DNA of 64,000 nucleotides from Variovorax gracilis (GCF_030317115.1 NZ_JASZYF010000004.1:124001-188000), one strand, 5' to 3'; shown: positions 45,208 through 54,261, counted from the first letter of the stretch. Notes: a model not told the origin generated them from the letters alone. Made by a program: numbers and translations.

Positions 45208-46107
45208 ATGTCGATTCTCGTCAACAAGCATACGAGGGTCATGACCCAGGGCATTGACGGCGAAGCGGGGCGCTTCCACACGACCCAATGCCGGGCCTAC
45301 GGAAACGGCCGAAAGTGCTTCGTCGCCGGCGTGAGCGCGGACCACGCTGGCGAGTCCTTCGATGGTGTGCCGGTCTTCGCTACGGTCAGGGATGCCCGCG
45401 CCGCGACCGGTGCCAGCGTCTCGGTCATCTACGCGCCTCCGGCGCTGGCTGCCGCCGCGATCGACGAAGCGATCGATGCCGAGCTGGATCTGGTCATCTG
45501 CGTCACCGAAGGGGTCCCGGTCCGCGACATGATCCGAACGCTGGGGCGGCTCAAGGGCAGCCGCACGCTGCTGCTCGGTCCGAACTGCCCGGGCCTCATC
45601 ACACCGGACGAAATCAAGATCGGCATCATGCCGAGCGACATCCACCAGAGAGGCCGCATCGGCGTGGTGTCGCGCTCGGGCACGCTGGCCCATGAAGTTG
45701 CCAGCCAGCTCCGGAGCTTCGGCATCGGGCAGTCGACCGTGGTCGGCATCGGGGGCGACCTGCCCGGCGGCCTCCAGCTCGTCGATGTGCTGAAGATGTT
45801 CAACGACGACCCTCGCACCGACGCGGTGATCATGGTCGGCGAGATCGGCGGCGACACCGAGGAGCAGTGCGCGTGCTGGATTCGCGAACACATGCGCAAG
45901 CCGGTCGTCGGCTTCGTCGCCGGCGCTTCCGCGCCGGCGCACTGGCGCGCGGGCGACGCGGGTGCCATCGCTACCAGCGTCAACGCAAGCGCGGAAGAAA
46001 AGATGGCGCTGATGAAGCAGTGCGGCATTCACGTCGCGCACAACCCGGCTGAGATCGGAAAGCTGCTGGCATCGCTCGTCATGCCGGACTACCTCCCCTT
46101 TGACTGA
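45208..46107 (+). CDS. SucD-like protein lacking the phospho-histidine
   Basis: A 299-residue protein similar along its length to SucD, the alpha subunit of succinyl-CoA ligase: VNKHTRVMTQGIDGEAGRFH, VSRSGTLAHEVASQL, FGIGQSTVVGIGGD, GEIGGDTEEQC. The active-site motif GHAGA of E. coli (His246) reads GDAGA here (Asp250; codon GAC), so the covalent phospho-histidine cannot form. A His at 245 is close by. Glu212 is kept. Reaction must differ from normal ligases, or the protein is inactive; FdrA-type SucD relatives that lack normal ligase activity offer a comparison. It follows the SucC-like gene with one base in between. Confidence 0.83.
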   Translation: MSILVNKHTRVMTQGIDGEAGRFHTTQCRAYGNGRKCFVAGVSADHAGESFDGVPVFATVRDARAATGASVSVIYAPPALAAAAIDEAIDAELDLVICVTEGVPVRDMIRTLGRLKGSRTLLLGPNCPGLITPDEIKIGIMPSDIHQRGRIGVVSRSGTLAHEVASQLRSFGIGQSTVVGIGGDLPGGLQLVDVLKMFNDDPRTDAVIMVGEIGGDTEEQCACWIREHMRKPVVGFVAGASAPAHWRAGDAGAIATSVNASAEEKMALMKQCGIHVAHNPAEIGKLLASLVMPDYLPFD

Positions 46108-46116
46108 AAGCGCGAC

Positions 46117-46884
46117 ATGCATCACCAATGGCTCCGCTTCGATCACGACGGCAAGACAGGCTTCGGCACACTTCACGGCGATGAGGTCCGGGAGCACCGG
46201 GGCGACATGTTCGGCGCTTGCGAACCCACGGGCCGCGTGCTGGCCCTTGCCGAGCTCAGGCTGCGCACACCCACAGAGCCTGGAAAGGTCATCGCCTTGT
46301 GGAACAACTTCCATGCTCTGGGTGAGAAGCTGGGCCTGCCGGTGCCGCTGGAACCACTGTATCTGCTGAAGGCGCCCAACTCGTACCTGGCGCACGGCGA
46401 ACTCATCCGCAAGCCGCAGGGCGAGCGCAAGATCGTGTTCGAGGGCGAACTCGGCATCGTGATCGGCAAGACCTGCACGGCGGTCGCCGAAGCGGACGCA
46501 CTGAGCCACGTGTTCGGCTACACCTGCTCGAACGACGTGACGGCGGCCGACATCCTGCACCGCGATGCGTCCTTTCCCCAATGGGTTCGTGCCAAGGGCT
46601 TCGACACCTTCTGCCCCATGGGCCCGGTGGTGGCGACCGGGCTGGACCCATCGACGCTCACCGTCACGACCCGGCTCAACGGCGAAGTCCGCCAGGACTA
46701 CCCGATCAGCGACATGCGCTTCCCGGTGCCGCGACTGGTCAGCCTGATCTCCTACGACATGACGCTCTATCCCGGGGACGTGATCCTGTGCGGCACATCG
46801 ATCGGCGTCGGTTCGATGAAGTCCGGCAGCCTGGTCGAGGTCGAGATCGCCGGCATCGGCAGGCTGGGCAACCATTTCGAGTGA
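46117..46884 (+). CDS. fumarylacetoacetate hydrolase family enzyme
   Basis: A 255-residue FAH-family protein. Core features are KVIALWNNFHALGEKLGLPV and LKAPNSYLAHGELI, the metal-binding IVFEGELGIVIGK and FGYTCSNDVTAADILHRDAS, and GDVILCGTSIGVGSM. Members cleave or decarboxylate 2-oxo acids with Mg. The substrate here is open; an oxo-acid related to oxalate or a C4-C6 acid is likely. 9 bp after the SucD-like gene, and 34 bp before the KPR-like gene, so it is in the same operon. There is no visible signal peptide. Confidence 0.85.
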   Translation: MHHQWLRFDHDGKTGFGTLHGDEVREHRGDMFGACEPTGRVLALAELRLRTPTEPGKVIALWNNFHALGEKLGLPVPLEPLYLLKAPNSYLAHGELIRKPQGERKIVFEGELGIVIGKTCTAVAEADALSHVFGYTCSNDVTAADILHRDASFPQWVRAKGFDTFCPMGPVVATGLDPSTLTVTTRLNGEVRQDYPISDMRFPVPRLVSLISYDMTLYPGDVILCGTSIGVGSMKSGSLVEVEIAGIGRLGNHFE

Positions 46885-46918
46885 GCCCGCCCGAGAGATT
46901 CAACTACTGGGAATCGAC

Positions 46919-47929
46919 ATGAAGATTGCTGTGATTGGCGCGGGCGCCATCGGAGGACTCGTCGGCGCGAGGCTCGCACTCGCCGGCGAGGACGTCACCT
47001 TCGTCGTGCGCGGCGCGAACCTGGAGGCCATCGCGCGCGACGGCTTCAAGCTCATCGCGCATGATGGAGCAGAGGAAGTGGCGCGCAAGGTCAAGGCTAC
47101 CGACCGCTATGACGAGGTCGGTCCGCAGGACATCGTCATCCTCGCCATGAAGGCGCATCAGGTCGAGGCGGTGGCCCATGACGTGCCGAAGCTCTTCGGC
47201 CCGGACACGGTGGTCGTCACCATGCAGAACGGCATCCCTTTCTGGTACTTCCACAAACATGGCGGCGCGCTCGAAGGCTCGCCGGTTCGCAGCGTCGACC
47301 CCGACGGTCTGGTCGCCGCGAGGATCCCGGCCGAGCGGGTCATCGGGTGTGTCGTCTATCCGGCTTCGGAACTGGTGGCGCCCGGCATCGTCAGGCACAT
47401 CGAGGGCGATCGCTTTCCTGTGGGCGAACTCGACGGCTCGTCGAGCGAGCGCGTGAATCGCGTCTCTGCCTGCCTGACAGGCGCCGGCTTCAAGGCGCCG
47501 GTGCTCGACGACATCCGCTCCGAGATCTGGCTCAAGCTGTGGGGCAACCTGACCTTCAATCCCATCAGCAGCCTCTCGCATGCCACGCTGGTCGACATCT
47601 GCCAGTTTCCGCCCTCGCGCGAACTGGCCACCTCGATGATGCGGGAGGCGCAGGCCGTGGCCGGCAAGCTCGGCATCGAGTTCCGCGTGTCGCTGGAAAA
47701 GCGCATTGCCGGTGCCGAGAAAGTCGGCAAGCACAAGACCTCCATGCTGCAGGACGTGGAGGCGGGGCGGGCCCCGGAAATCGATGCGCTGGTAGGCGCC
47801 GTGGTCGAGCTGGCGCGCCTGACCGATACGCCCACGCCCCATATCGACACGGTGCATTCGCTGGTCAAGTTGCTCGCCCGGTCGATGGCGGATCAACGGG
47901 GCCACGTCCGCCTTCGCGAACTCGCCTGA
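46919..47929 (+). CDS. ketopantoate reductase-like dehydrogenase
   Basis: A 336-residue NADP dehydrogenase of the 2-dehydropantoate 2-reductase family (PanE/ApbA). N-terminal Rossmann motif IAVIGAGAIGGLVGARLALA, with FVVRG and LAMKAHQVEAVA; the helical C-terminal domain has the family Lys/Asn-type stretch LWGNLTFNPISSLSHATL. As the operon handles 2-oxo acids, it may reduce a related 2-oxo acid rather than ketopantoate. ATG 46919. Ends 15 bp before the LysR gene, whose promoter must be shared. Confidence 0.87.
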   Translation: MKIAVIGAGAIGGLVGARLALAGEDVTFVVRGANLEAIARDGFKLIAHDGAEEVARKVKATDRYDEVGPQDIVILAMKAHQVEAVAHDVPKLFGPDTVVVTMQNGIPFWYFHKHGGALEGSPVRSVDPDGLVAARIPAERVIGCVVYPASELVAPGIVRHIEGDRFPVGELDGSSSERVNRVSACLTGAGFKAPVLDDIRSEIWLKLWGNLTFNPISSLSHATLVDICQFPPSRELATSMMREAQAVAGKLGIEFRVSLEKRIAGAEKVGKHKTSMLQDVEAGRAPEIDALVGAVVELARLTDTPTPHIDTVHSLVKLLARSMADQRGHVRLRELA

Positions 47930-47944
47930 TCTCGCCTGGTCCGG

Positions 47945-48871
47945 GTGAAGAACGCCACGCTGCGGCAGTTGAAGGTCTTCGAGGCGGTCGCGAGGCTGCT
48001 GAGCTTCTCGCGCGCGGCGGAGGAACTCCATCTGACTCAACCGGCGGTGTCCACGCAGGTGCGCAAGCTGGAAGAGCACGCGGGCCATGCGCTGTTCGAG
48101 CAGTTCGGCAAGAAGATCTACCTGACCGCGGCGGGCGCGGAGTTGCTTCAGATCGGCCGCGCGATCATCCTGCAATTCGAGGCGGCCGAGAGCGCGATGA
48201 CGCAGTTCAAGGGGGTCTCGGGCGGGCGGCTCAATGTGGGCGTCATCAGCGCCGGCGACTACTTCTTTCCGCGCCTGCTCGTGGACTTCGCGAGCCGCCA
48301 TCGGGGCGTGAAGCTGAATTTCACGGTTCACAACCGGGAAGGGCTGTTGATCCACATCACCGAGAACCTGACCGACCTCGCGATCATGGTGCGGCCGCCT
48401 GCCGACCTCGACACCGTCAACCAGCCCTTTGCGCCGCATCCCTACGTGGTCGTGGCAGCGCCCGAACATCCTCTCTCCGCCGTGAAGCAAATCCCGGTGG
48501 CGAGGCTGATGCATGAGCCCTTCGTCATCCGCGAGAAGGGCTCGGACACCCGAAACTCCATGGAAGAAGCCCTGAATGGCCAACTGGCGGGGGTCCACGT
48601 TGCCATGGAGATCCGCAGCACGGAGACGATCAAGCAGGCCGTGATCGCCGGCATGGGCGTCAGCTTCGTGTCCGCGCACACGGTCAGCCAGGAGTTGCGC
48701 TCGGGCAGCCTCAGCGTTCTCGATGTGCAAGGTCTTCCGCTGATCCGCAACTGGTATGTCGTGCACCGCCGGACCAAGCGCCTGCCTCCGGTGGCGCAGG
48801 CCTTCAAGGACTTTCTCGTGAGCGACGGAACCGCGCTGATCTCCCAGATCGTCCCGGTTCCGGGCCTTTGA
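47945..48871 (+). CDS. LysR-family regulator (CbbR-like)
   Basis: A 308-residue LysR-type regulator. The HTH lies in LRQLKVFEAVARLLSFSRAA and LTQPAVSTQVRKLEEHAGHA, followed by a long effector domain (GRLNVGVISAGDYFFPRLLV ... VISNEMDVE-like region). GTG 47945 (VKNATLRQL) is given; it is codirectional with the KPR-like gene, 15 bp behind it, and so is probably a local regulator of this operon. It belongs to the CbbR/CysB-style branch by its N-terminus. Confidence 0.87.
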   Translation: MKNATLRQLKVFEAVARLLSFSRAAEELHLTQPAVSTQVRKLEEHAGHALFEQFGKKIYLTAAGAELLQIGRAIILQFEAAESAMTQFKGVSGGRLNVGVISAGDYFFPRLLVDFASRHRGVKLNFTVHNREGLLIHITENLTDLAIMVRPPADLDTVNQPFAPHPYVVVAAPEHPLSAVKQIPVARLMHEPFVIREKGSDTRNSMEEALNGQLAGVHVAMEIRSTETIKQAVIAGMGVSFVSAHTVSQELRSGSLSVLDVQGLPLIRNWYVVHRRTKRLPPVAQAFKDFLVSDGTALISQIVPVPGL

Positions 48872-48898
48872 ATCGCCACGGCCGACGTGGCTTGGGGC

Positions 48899-49138
48899 TC
48901 AGCGCAAGCCGACGCGCGAGGCGTGCCAGCGCAACACCGCGGCGCGCGCCGGGTCCTTGGCTTCGATGGCATTCGCCTTCACCTGCAGGGCGCGCATTTC
49001 CTCCACCTCTTCGATGACCGAGCGCGGGCTCAACAGCGCTTGGGCAAGCGCCTGGGCTTCTTCGGACAAGGTGTTGAGTGCGCGGAGCAGGCGGTCGGAC
49101 ATACCCACGATTTTTACTGATCGGCGAACGACGGACAT
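48899..49138 (-). CDS. small hypothetical protein, 79 residues
   Basis: A 79-residue helical protein, function unknown (VGMSDRLLRALNTLSEEAQA ... EEVEEMRALQVKANAIE). AGGA lies 9 bases before ATG 49138; a shorter start at 49102 (MSDRLLRAL) is also possible. It is convergent with the LysR gene and divergent (143 bp) from the next LysR gene. No membrane segment or cysteine motif. Composition looks real, but the evidence is weak. Confidence 0.45.
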   Translation of the reverse strand: MSVVRRSVKIVGMSDRLLRALNTLSEEAQALAQALLSPRSVIEEVEEMRALQVKANAIEAKDPARAAVLRWHASRVGLR

Positions 49139-49244
49139 CAAGGAGTTCCTTTTCAAGTGACCGGGACCGCTTTGCAAGGTTCGGGCCTCCACGTGAATGC
49201 CATCTTCAATGCTGATTGTCGATAAGTAAAACGAGATTTATTGC

Positions 49245-49254
49245 CATTTAAATG
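49245..49254. promoter_or_regulatory. CATTTAAATG palindrome before LysR
   Basis: A perfect 10-bp palindrome, widened to TTGC ... GCAA outer arms with one extra base. It is 27 bp before the LysR ATG at 49282 in an unusually AT-rich stretch, so it may be the LysR box of the divergent pair. The pattern is short. Confidence 0.3.
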
Positions 49255-49281
49255 CAAAAATATTGCACTGAAGGGGGCAAC

Positions 49282-50154
49282 ATGGATATCACTCTAGCCC
49301 GGACCTTCCTGGAGATCGTCGAGACGCAGAGCTTCCAGCGCGCCGCGCAGAAGCTGAACGTCACCCAGACCTCCGTCAGCGCGCGGGTGCGCACGCTCGA
49401 ACAGTTGCTCGAGCGCCGGCTCTTCGTGCGCAACAAGGCGGGCGCGGCACTCACCCGGGCCGGCGAGCAGTTCCTCCCGCACGCGACCATGCTCGTGCAA
49501 GTCTGGGAACGCGCACGCCACCAGGTGGCGGTGCCGGTCGGCAGCCGTGCCGTGCTCGCGGCGGGGTGCGAGATCAGCCTGTGGGACCCCTTGCTGCTGC
49601 GATGGCTGCTGAAACTGCGCGCCGACGATGCAAGCCTGGCGATCCGCACCGAGGTGGGTTTCCCTCACGATCTGCTCGACAAGGTCGCGGCCGGGGTGCT
49701 CGACATCGCGATCGTCTACGCGCCGCAGCAACGGCCCGGCCTGCGCGTGGAGCTCCTCATCGAGGAAAAGCTCGTCATGGTGACCACGGCCAAGCCGGCG
49801 CGAATTCCGCAACCTGCGGACTACGTCTATGTCGATTGGGGCCCGGAGTTTGCAACGCAGCACGACCTTGCGTTCCCGGAGCTCGCCCATGCCGCAGTGA
49901 GTGCTGGCTTGGGACCCCTCGGTCGCGAGTTCCTCCTGGCTGCTGGCGGCACGGGCTACTTTCGACTCGATGTGGTCCGCGCTTATCTGGAGTCGGGGCA
50001 TCTTCGTCGAGTGCCGGACACCCCCGAGTTCCTGTATCCGGCCTACGCGGTTTACGCGGTCGGGGCCGATACCCGGATCGTCGACCCTGCGCTGGCCGCA
50101 TTGCGCCAAGTCGCCAGCGCAGGCCCGGGGCCGATCGCGGCCAGGCAACTCTAG
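49282..50154 (+). CDS. LysR-family regulator
   Basis: A 290-residue LysR-type regulator. HTH in ITLARTFLEIVETQSFQRAA and VTQTSVSARVRTLEQLLERR; effector domain with LAAGCEISLWDPLLLRWLLK and IVYAPQQRPGLRVELLIEEK. ATG 49282 (GGGGG upstream) is preferred to an in-frame ATG ten codons earlier. Diverges from the 79-residue ORF; its stop overlaps that of the next minus-strand gene by 3 bases. Target unknown. Confidence 0.87.
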   Translation: MDITLARTFLEIVETQSFQRAAQKLNVTQTSVSARVRTLEQLLERRLFVRNKAGAALTRAGEQFLPHATMLVQVWERARHQVAVPVGSRAVLAAGCEISLWDPLLLRWLLKLRADDASLAIRTEVGFPHDLLDKVAAGVLDIAIVYAPQQRPGLRVELLIEEKLVMVTTAKPARIPQPADYVYVDWGPEFATQHDLAFPELAHAAVSAGLGPLGREFLLAAGGTGYFRLDVVRAYLESGHLRRVPDTPEFLYPAYAVYAVGADTRIVDPALAALRQVASAGPGPIAARQL

Positions 50155-50462
50155 ATGGCGCTGGGTGTCAGCTCCCCGAGCCCCTGTGCAACCGTCAGCT
50201 CGTGGATCTGGAGGGAGCTTTCATAGACCAGGCAAAGAGGCATGGTGATGAACACCATTCCTGCCGAGTAGATGACCAGGCTCGTCACCGGAAAGCTGGC
50301 GCTGCTCAAACAGGGGAATGAAGCCACCAGTGCGACACCGGCGACCAGCAAGGTCACTACCCGCAAGATCTCGCGGAGCCAAGTCGTGCGCCGGTAGCCC
50401 TGAGGATCGAATCTTTCGCGGTCCGAGCGAGTGAATCGGCTTTCGTCTTTGCTCGAATCCAT
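50151..50462 (-). CDS. small two-helix membrane protein, 103 residues
   Basis: A 103-residue protein: a charged N-terminus (SSKDESRFTRSDRERFDP) and two hydrophobic helices (LREILRVVTLLVAGVALVAS and VTSLVIYSAGMVFITMPLCL). Function unknown. ATG 50462 is chosen because of GAGGAGA just upstream; an in-frame ATG 19 codons earlier is less likely. It stands alone on the minus strand, behind the amidohydrolase gene by 143 bp, and converges with the LysR gene. The 143 bp hold nothing clear. Confidence 0.6.
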   Translation of the reverse strand: MDSSKDESRFTRSDRERFDPQGYRRTTWLREILRVVTLLVAGVALVASFPCLSSASFPVTSLVIYSAGMVFITMPLCLVYESSLQIHELTVAQGLGELTPSAI

Positions 50463-50605
50463 GTTCTCTCCTCGGCGGGGCGAATGGGTGTTCGCGCCAT
50501 TTGGCTCCGTCCGCGTCAATGCGACAACCGCGTTGATTTACTCATTGACTGCGCGACGAACGTTGTGCAATGCATTGCGGCCGACCTGGGCAGGCGGCGG
50601 CGCCG

Positions 50606-52375
50606 CTAGTAGAGGTGCGGCAAGCCTGCGCGAATCGCCTCCGGCACGTTGGGTTCGCTCGCGATGCGAGCGAGAAAGTCGGGATCGTCGGCGACGGTGA
50701 GCGGATCCAGTTCGATCGGGCCCAGGATGGTCGAGAGGGGCGGTGACTTGGCGCTGGCAGCCTGCAGGTTCGGACCCGTGAAGTCGCGTGGCCCGGCGAA
50801 TGGAAGGCGCGGCCGCTGGTCAACGCCCGTGTCCTTGATCTCGTCGAGCGCCAACGCCCAGACTGCGCGTCTCGGAGCATCCGCCGACAGCAACGACGCC
50901 CTCCTGACCTTCGGCTTTTCGATCTCGCGCGCCAGGCTCTTGAGATTCTTGAATGCCTTTTTCAACGCAGCGGTTGCCGCCTTCAGGCTGACCTGGCCGA
51001 CGTCCGGATCGCCGGTCGCCTGCGCCAGGAACACCTGCCGACTCTGACCGCCCACCTTGAGCGCCTCGCCTTTGACGCCGAGCGCCTGCATCGCCGACGG
51101 AGTGCCGTATCGGGCGACCCCGTTGATCACCACCAGGCGGATGTCGGTCTCCTTGGCCCGGATGAAGGCCTCGAAGGGCTCGCCCGCCACGCCGTCCATC
51201 ACGACCAGGTCGGCGCGTTTTCCGCTCTCTATGGAGCCGAGTGCATCCTCCCACTTGAGGATCCTGGCGGCGTCCCGAGTCGCCATGGCCATCAGGTCGC
51301 GCGCCGTGAAGAGGTTGCCGAGCATGTGCTGGGAGTAGAGCCAGGCGACCTTCAGCTCGCCGAGAAGGTTCTTGCTGCCCGAAGGCGACCAGTCACTTCC
51401 GAGCCCGATGCGGACCTTTGCCGCGCGTGCGGCGTCGACGCGCGCGGTGGCGCCGTAGAGCAGCATGTTGCTCAGGGGTGACCAGACCATCGAGCCCTTC
51501 AGCTTGCCCATGACCTCGAAGTCCTCCGGCAAGAGGCCGGCCGAGTGGATCGCCGCCAGGCGGTCGTTGATGGCCCACTCATCGGGTGCCACCTCCAACG
51601 CCAGGAAATGCTTGCGGGCCGGGGATTCGGTCTCGCCGTCGGGCGTGATGCCTTCGCTCACGTGCAGCAGGAAGCAGCTGTCTTCCTTGTTGAGCCGCTT
51701 GAGGAAGGATCGCGCGCTTTTCGCATCCACGTCGTCGATCCTCGCCTGTGCTTCCGACAGCAACGGGTCGTCGGTCTGCTCCACGTTGCGAAGGATGCCG
51801 CGGTAGTAGCGCCGGATGCCGGCGTTGCTGTTGAGCATGATCCCCTGGCTGGTCGTCACGCCGCCCAGGAGGCATTTGCATTCGACGTAACGCACGAGCG
51901 GCGCGATGAGCGCGGCATTCCCCTTCGCGTCGCGGTGCTCGCCGATGACCGTCATCGGCCCGCTGATCAGGCGCCGGTAGTCGGGGTGCTTCGGCCATTG
52001 GCCCCGGTTCTGATAGAGCTTGGGCACCGGGCTCCAGAGCGTCAGGGCATTGAAGCTCAAGTGGTTGTGGAGTTCGATGAGCCCCGGGTAGATGCTTCCG
52101 CCGGTCTCTACGACCTGGACGCCGACGAACTCCGCCGGCGGCTTCCTGGCCCTGTCCTGGACTGCGACGATCGTCCCCTGATCGACGTACACCACCCCGT
52201 CGTCCAGGACCGTGAACGAATCGTCCATCGTCACGATGCGTCCCGCCAAGGCAAACCGGGGGCCGGTCAGCGGATCGATGGGCGGCGGCTTCTTGGCCGC
52301 GGCGACGGCACCTCGCGGCGGTGCCGTGGTCTGGTGGCCGCTCAAGGGATACCAGCGGCGCTCGACGTGCTTCAT
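50606..52375 (-). CDS. amidohydrolase-superfamily protein
   Basis: A 589-residue metal-dependent hydrolase. N-terminal beta sandwich (RFALAGRIVTMDDSFTVLDD) and TIM barrel with the HxH pair in IELHNHLSFNALTL, a His in LLHVSEGITPDG, an HSAGLLPED segment, and Asp in RIGLGSDWSPSG; then SGKRADLVVMDG returns to the sandwich. About 150 extra residues at the C-terminus are not of this family. Substrate unknown. ATG 52375 overlaps the upstream UDG-like stop as ATGA, so the proteins are coupled. It is a member of a three-gene minus-strand run. Confidence 0.82.
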   Translation of the reverse strand: MKHVERRWYPLSGHQTTAPPRGAVAAAKKPPPIDPLTGPRFALAGRIVTMDDSFTVLDDGVVYVDQGTIVAVQDRARKPPAEFVGVQVVETGGSIYPGLIELHNHLSFNALTLWSPVPKLYQNRGQWPKHPDYRRLISGPMTVIGEHRDAKGNAALIAPLVRYVECKCLLGGVTTSQGIMLNSNAGIRRYYRGILRNVEQTDDPLLSEAQARIDDVDAKSARSFLKRLNKEDSCFLLHVSEGITPDGETESPARKHFLALEVAPDEWAINDRLAAIHSAGLLPEDFEVMGKLKGSMVWSPLSNMLLYGATARVDAARAAKVRIGLGSDWSPSGSKNLLGELKVAWLYSQHMLGNLFTARDLMAMATRDAARILKWEDALGSIESGKRADLVVMDGVAGEPFEAFIRAKETDIRLVVINGVARYGTPSAMQALGVKGEALKVGGQSRQVFLAQATGDPDVGQVSLKAATAALKKAFKNLKSLAREIEKPKVRRASLLSADAPRRAVWALALDEIKDTGVDQRPRLPFAGPRDFTGPNLQAASAKSPPLSTILGPIELDPLTVADDPDFLARIASEPNVPEAIRAGLPHLY

Positions 52376-53268
52376 GAGACGACTCCCGAGCTGACCGTGA
52401 TCGTGATGTTGCGTCGCTTGGCCAGGGCATCGGCGCCGGTGCGTCGCGCCCAGCCGTCGTTCTCGCGCATCCACAGCGGAAGGCCGGCAGGAAAGTCGTC
52501 GTCCGGAATCCTCAGGCGGTCGTCGGCGCCCCAGGTGTCGCCGTACGGTACGAGCGGAGTCACGACATCCGGATGAATGACGTTCTGGTGGACCTGCTGC
52601 AATGCCGCGTTCCAGTTCTGCAGCATCTTCTTCGTCGCGGCGGCGAGTTTGACCTTGTCGTTGTTCGACGAACTCTCCGGCTGAGTCGGATGCGTGACCG
52701 CGACAAAGGGAACCTGGGAGGCCTGTCCATCCGGGCTGGCCTTCCACATCGTCCATGCGGTGCTGGCGGCCTGGCCGAGTGCAATGACGACTTCGATGTT
52801 CTGGCCGACCAGCAAGGCTTTCAGCCAACGGTTGCGATAGTCGACCAGAGCCGGATTCCTGGACGTCGCGGCTTTCACGGTTCCGAAGACGCTGTAGAGA
52901 TAGGTGTTGATGCAGACGTAGCTCTTGGTGATGCCAAGCCTGGCCAGAAGACCCTGCACGCGCCGCCCCGCCTCGCCGACGAGGATGCGTCGGATGACGG
53001 TCTCGTGCTGCGCCGGGTCCTGTCCGATCACGAGCACGCGCGCCGACCCGTCGAGCCGGCCCCGGTGAAAGATCGGGCCCCACTCGACCCTGAACTGATC
53101 CGGGGGGTAGACCGTCTCCTCAGGGTAGTTCGCGCACAGCGTGAGGAAGGGCTCGGCCGTGTAGCCTGGGTCGAAGGGATGCACCTTGGGTTCCTCCTTG
53201 GCGGCTTTGCGGGACATGAGCGCCGAGTCCGGCAGAACCGTCATCGGGGGGCGGAGCATCCTGGGCAT
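52372..53268 (-). CDS. uracil-DNA glycosylase superfamily protein
   Basis: A 298-residue protein with a UDG-like fold. Motif A is VLVIGQDPAQHETVIRRILVG, and motif B is the His of AVTHPTQPESSSNN, with CINTYLYSVFG and VVIALGQAASTAWTMW between. The acidic/basic active-site residues are not those of the classical Ung family (GQDPYH), so it is a diverged type of unknown substrate. No neighbouring DNA-repair gene. ATG 53268 is not well supported by a ribosome site; ATG 53217 may be the start. The gene lies between a metalloprotease and an amidohydrolase gene, both on the same strand. Confidence 0.78.
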   Translation of the reverse strand: MPRMLRPPMTVLPDSALMSRKAAKEEPKVHPFDPGYTAEPFLTLCANYPEETVYPPDQFRVEWGPIFHRGRLDGSARVLVIGQDPAQHETVIRRILVGEAGRRVQGLLARLGITKSYVCINTYLYSVFGTVKAATSRNPALVDYRNRWLKALLVGQNIEVVIALGQAASTAWTMWKASPDGQASQVPFVAVTHPTQPESSSNNDKVKLAAATKKMLQNWNAALQQVHQNVIHPDVVTPLVPYGDTWGADDRLRIPDDDFPAGLPLWMRENDGWARRTGADALAKRRNITITVSSGVVS

Positions 53269-53284
53269 CGCCGTGATCCGGCAT

Positions 53285-54157
53285 CTAGATCAGGCTGTCG
53301 TCCGGCAGAACCCTGGGTGCAAAGATCGGAAGCGCGTGCAAAGGCTCTTCGCCGTCATGGGCCGACATCAAGCCGGCCTCCGCCAAGGCCTGCAGGTTGG
53401 GCAGCGCGTACGCTTCGGCTGCAGCCAGGTCGACCACGTACCCCAGGTCCTGCAGGCTCGCGACGGTGACGCGGCTCAGGGGATTGTTCGGCGCTGCGAT
53501 GAAACCCGACATGAGCTCGTTCCTGAACACGGTCTCGCGCCAATGGCTGTTCATGGTTCCCGGCCCTCCCGTGTTCTCCACGGGGACGGCCGTCGGCCCG
53601 GCTCCCTTCAGCGCGCCGTACTCCTTCTTCGCCGCGGTTCCCGTGAAGCGGGGATTGGTCGTGGTTGCTCCGGCGAGCAGCTTCTTGAGCTCCCAGACAG
53701 TCCCGATGCCAATCACATGGCCCATCTCATGCGTGATGACATCGACGAGCGTGCCGTCCGCCTGCATCGCGGCGAGGTCGGCCGTGTCGAACGACATGAG
53801 GCCCTTGGCGGGAAGGAACGCATTGGCGCCCGCGGAGGCGGGCCGAAGATGCGTCGGGCCCGCCTGCCCCAGAATCTTGCCAGGCCCGTCGATCGCGACG
53901 CCCTGAGCCATGATCAGCAGGTCGTCGATGACCTCGCCGCTGACGTTCACGCTCGGCAGGTCGCCGATGATGACCTTGGACCAGCGCTTCGCCGCGGTCT
54001 TGAACGCATTCTTCTGCGTGGCTGTCAGCCCGGCGACGAATCGAACCTCGATCTTGTAGGCGGACTTGATGGCGGCCGCGCTCGCATTCGCCTTGACGCT
54101 GGCGTGCGCCACGAAGGTCTCGATGGCCGGCTGGCCCTTCTTCTTCGAGCTTGCCAT
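53285..54157 (-). CDS. leishmanolysin-like zinc metalloprotease
   Basis: A 290-residue protein with a metzincin zinc site: THEMGHVIGIG (His143, Glu144, His147), a distant His205 in NSHWRETVF, and a Met-turn MSGFI at Met216, as in the leishmanolysin (M8) family. No signal peptide or lipobox is evident. ATG 54157 with GGAGGC at 8 bases is preferred to ATG 54181. It opens the run metalloprotease - UDG-like - amidohydrolase, with 16 bp to the UDG-like gene. Diverges from the phosphatase-fold gene at 54375. Confidence 0.82.
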   Translation of the reverse strand: MASSKKKGQPAIETFVAHASVKANASAAAIKSAYKIEVRFVAGLTATQKNAFKTAAKRWSKVIIGDLPSVNVSGEVIDDLLIMAQGVAIDGPGKILGQAGPTHLRPASAGANAFLPAKGLMSFDTADLAAMQADGTLVDVITHEMGHVIGIGTVWELKKLLAGATTTNPRFTGTAAKKEYGALKGAGPTAVPVENTGGPGTMNSHWRETVFRNELMSGFIAAPNNPLSRVTVASLQDLGYVVDLAAAEAYALPNLQALAEAGLMSAHDGEEPLHALPIFAPRVLPDDSLI

Positions 54158-54261
54158 GATGGGTGCCTCCGAATCGGACATGCGGAGGGGTCAGGGCGTG
54201 CGCACCGAACCTCCGCGACCCGAGCGCACGCGGAATCGTAGCCCTGTCGTGGCCACGTTGA

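Noticed and set aside
50606..53083. Amidohydrolase read as an 825-residue protein
   Set aside because: The first 236 codons are out of frame over the UDG-like gene; ATG 52375 overlapping that gene's stop is the sensible start.
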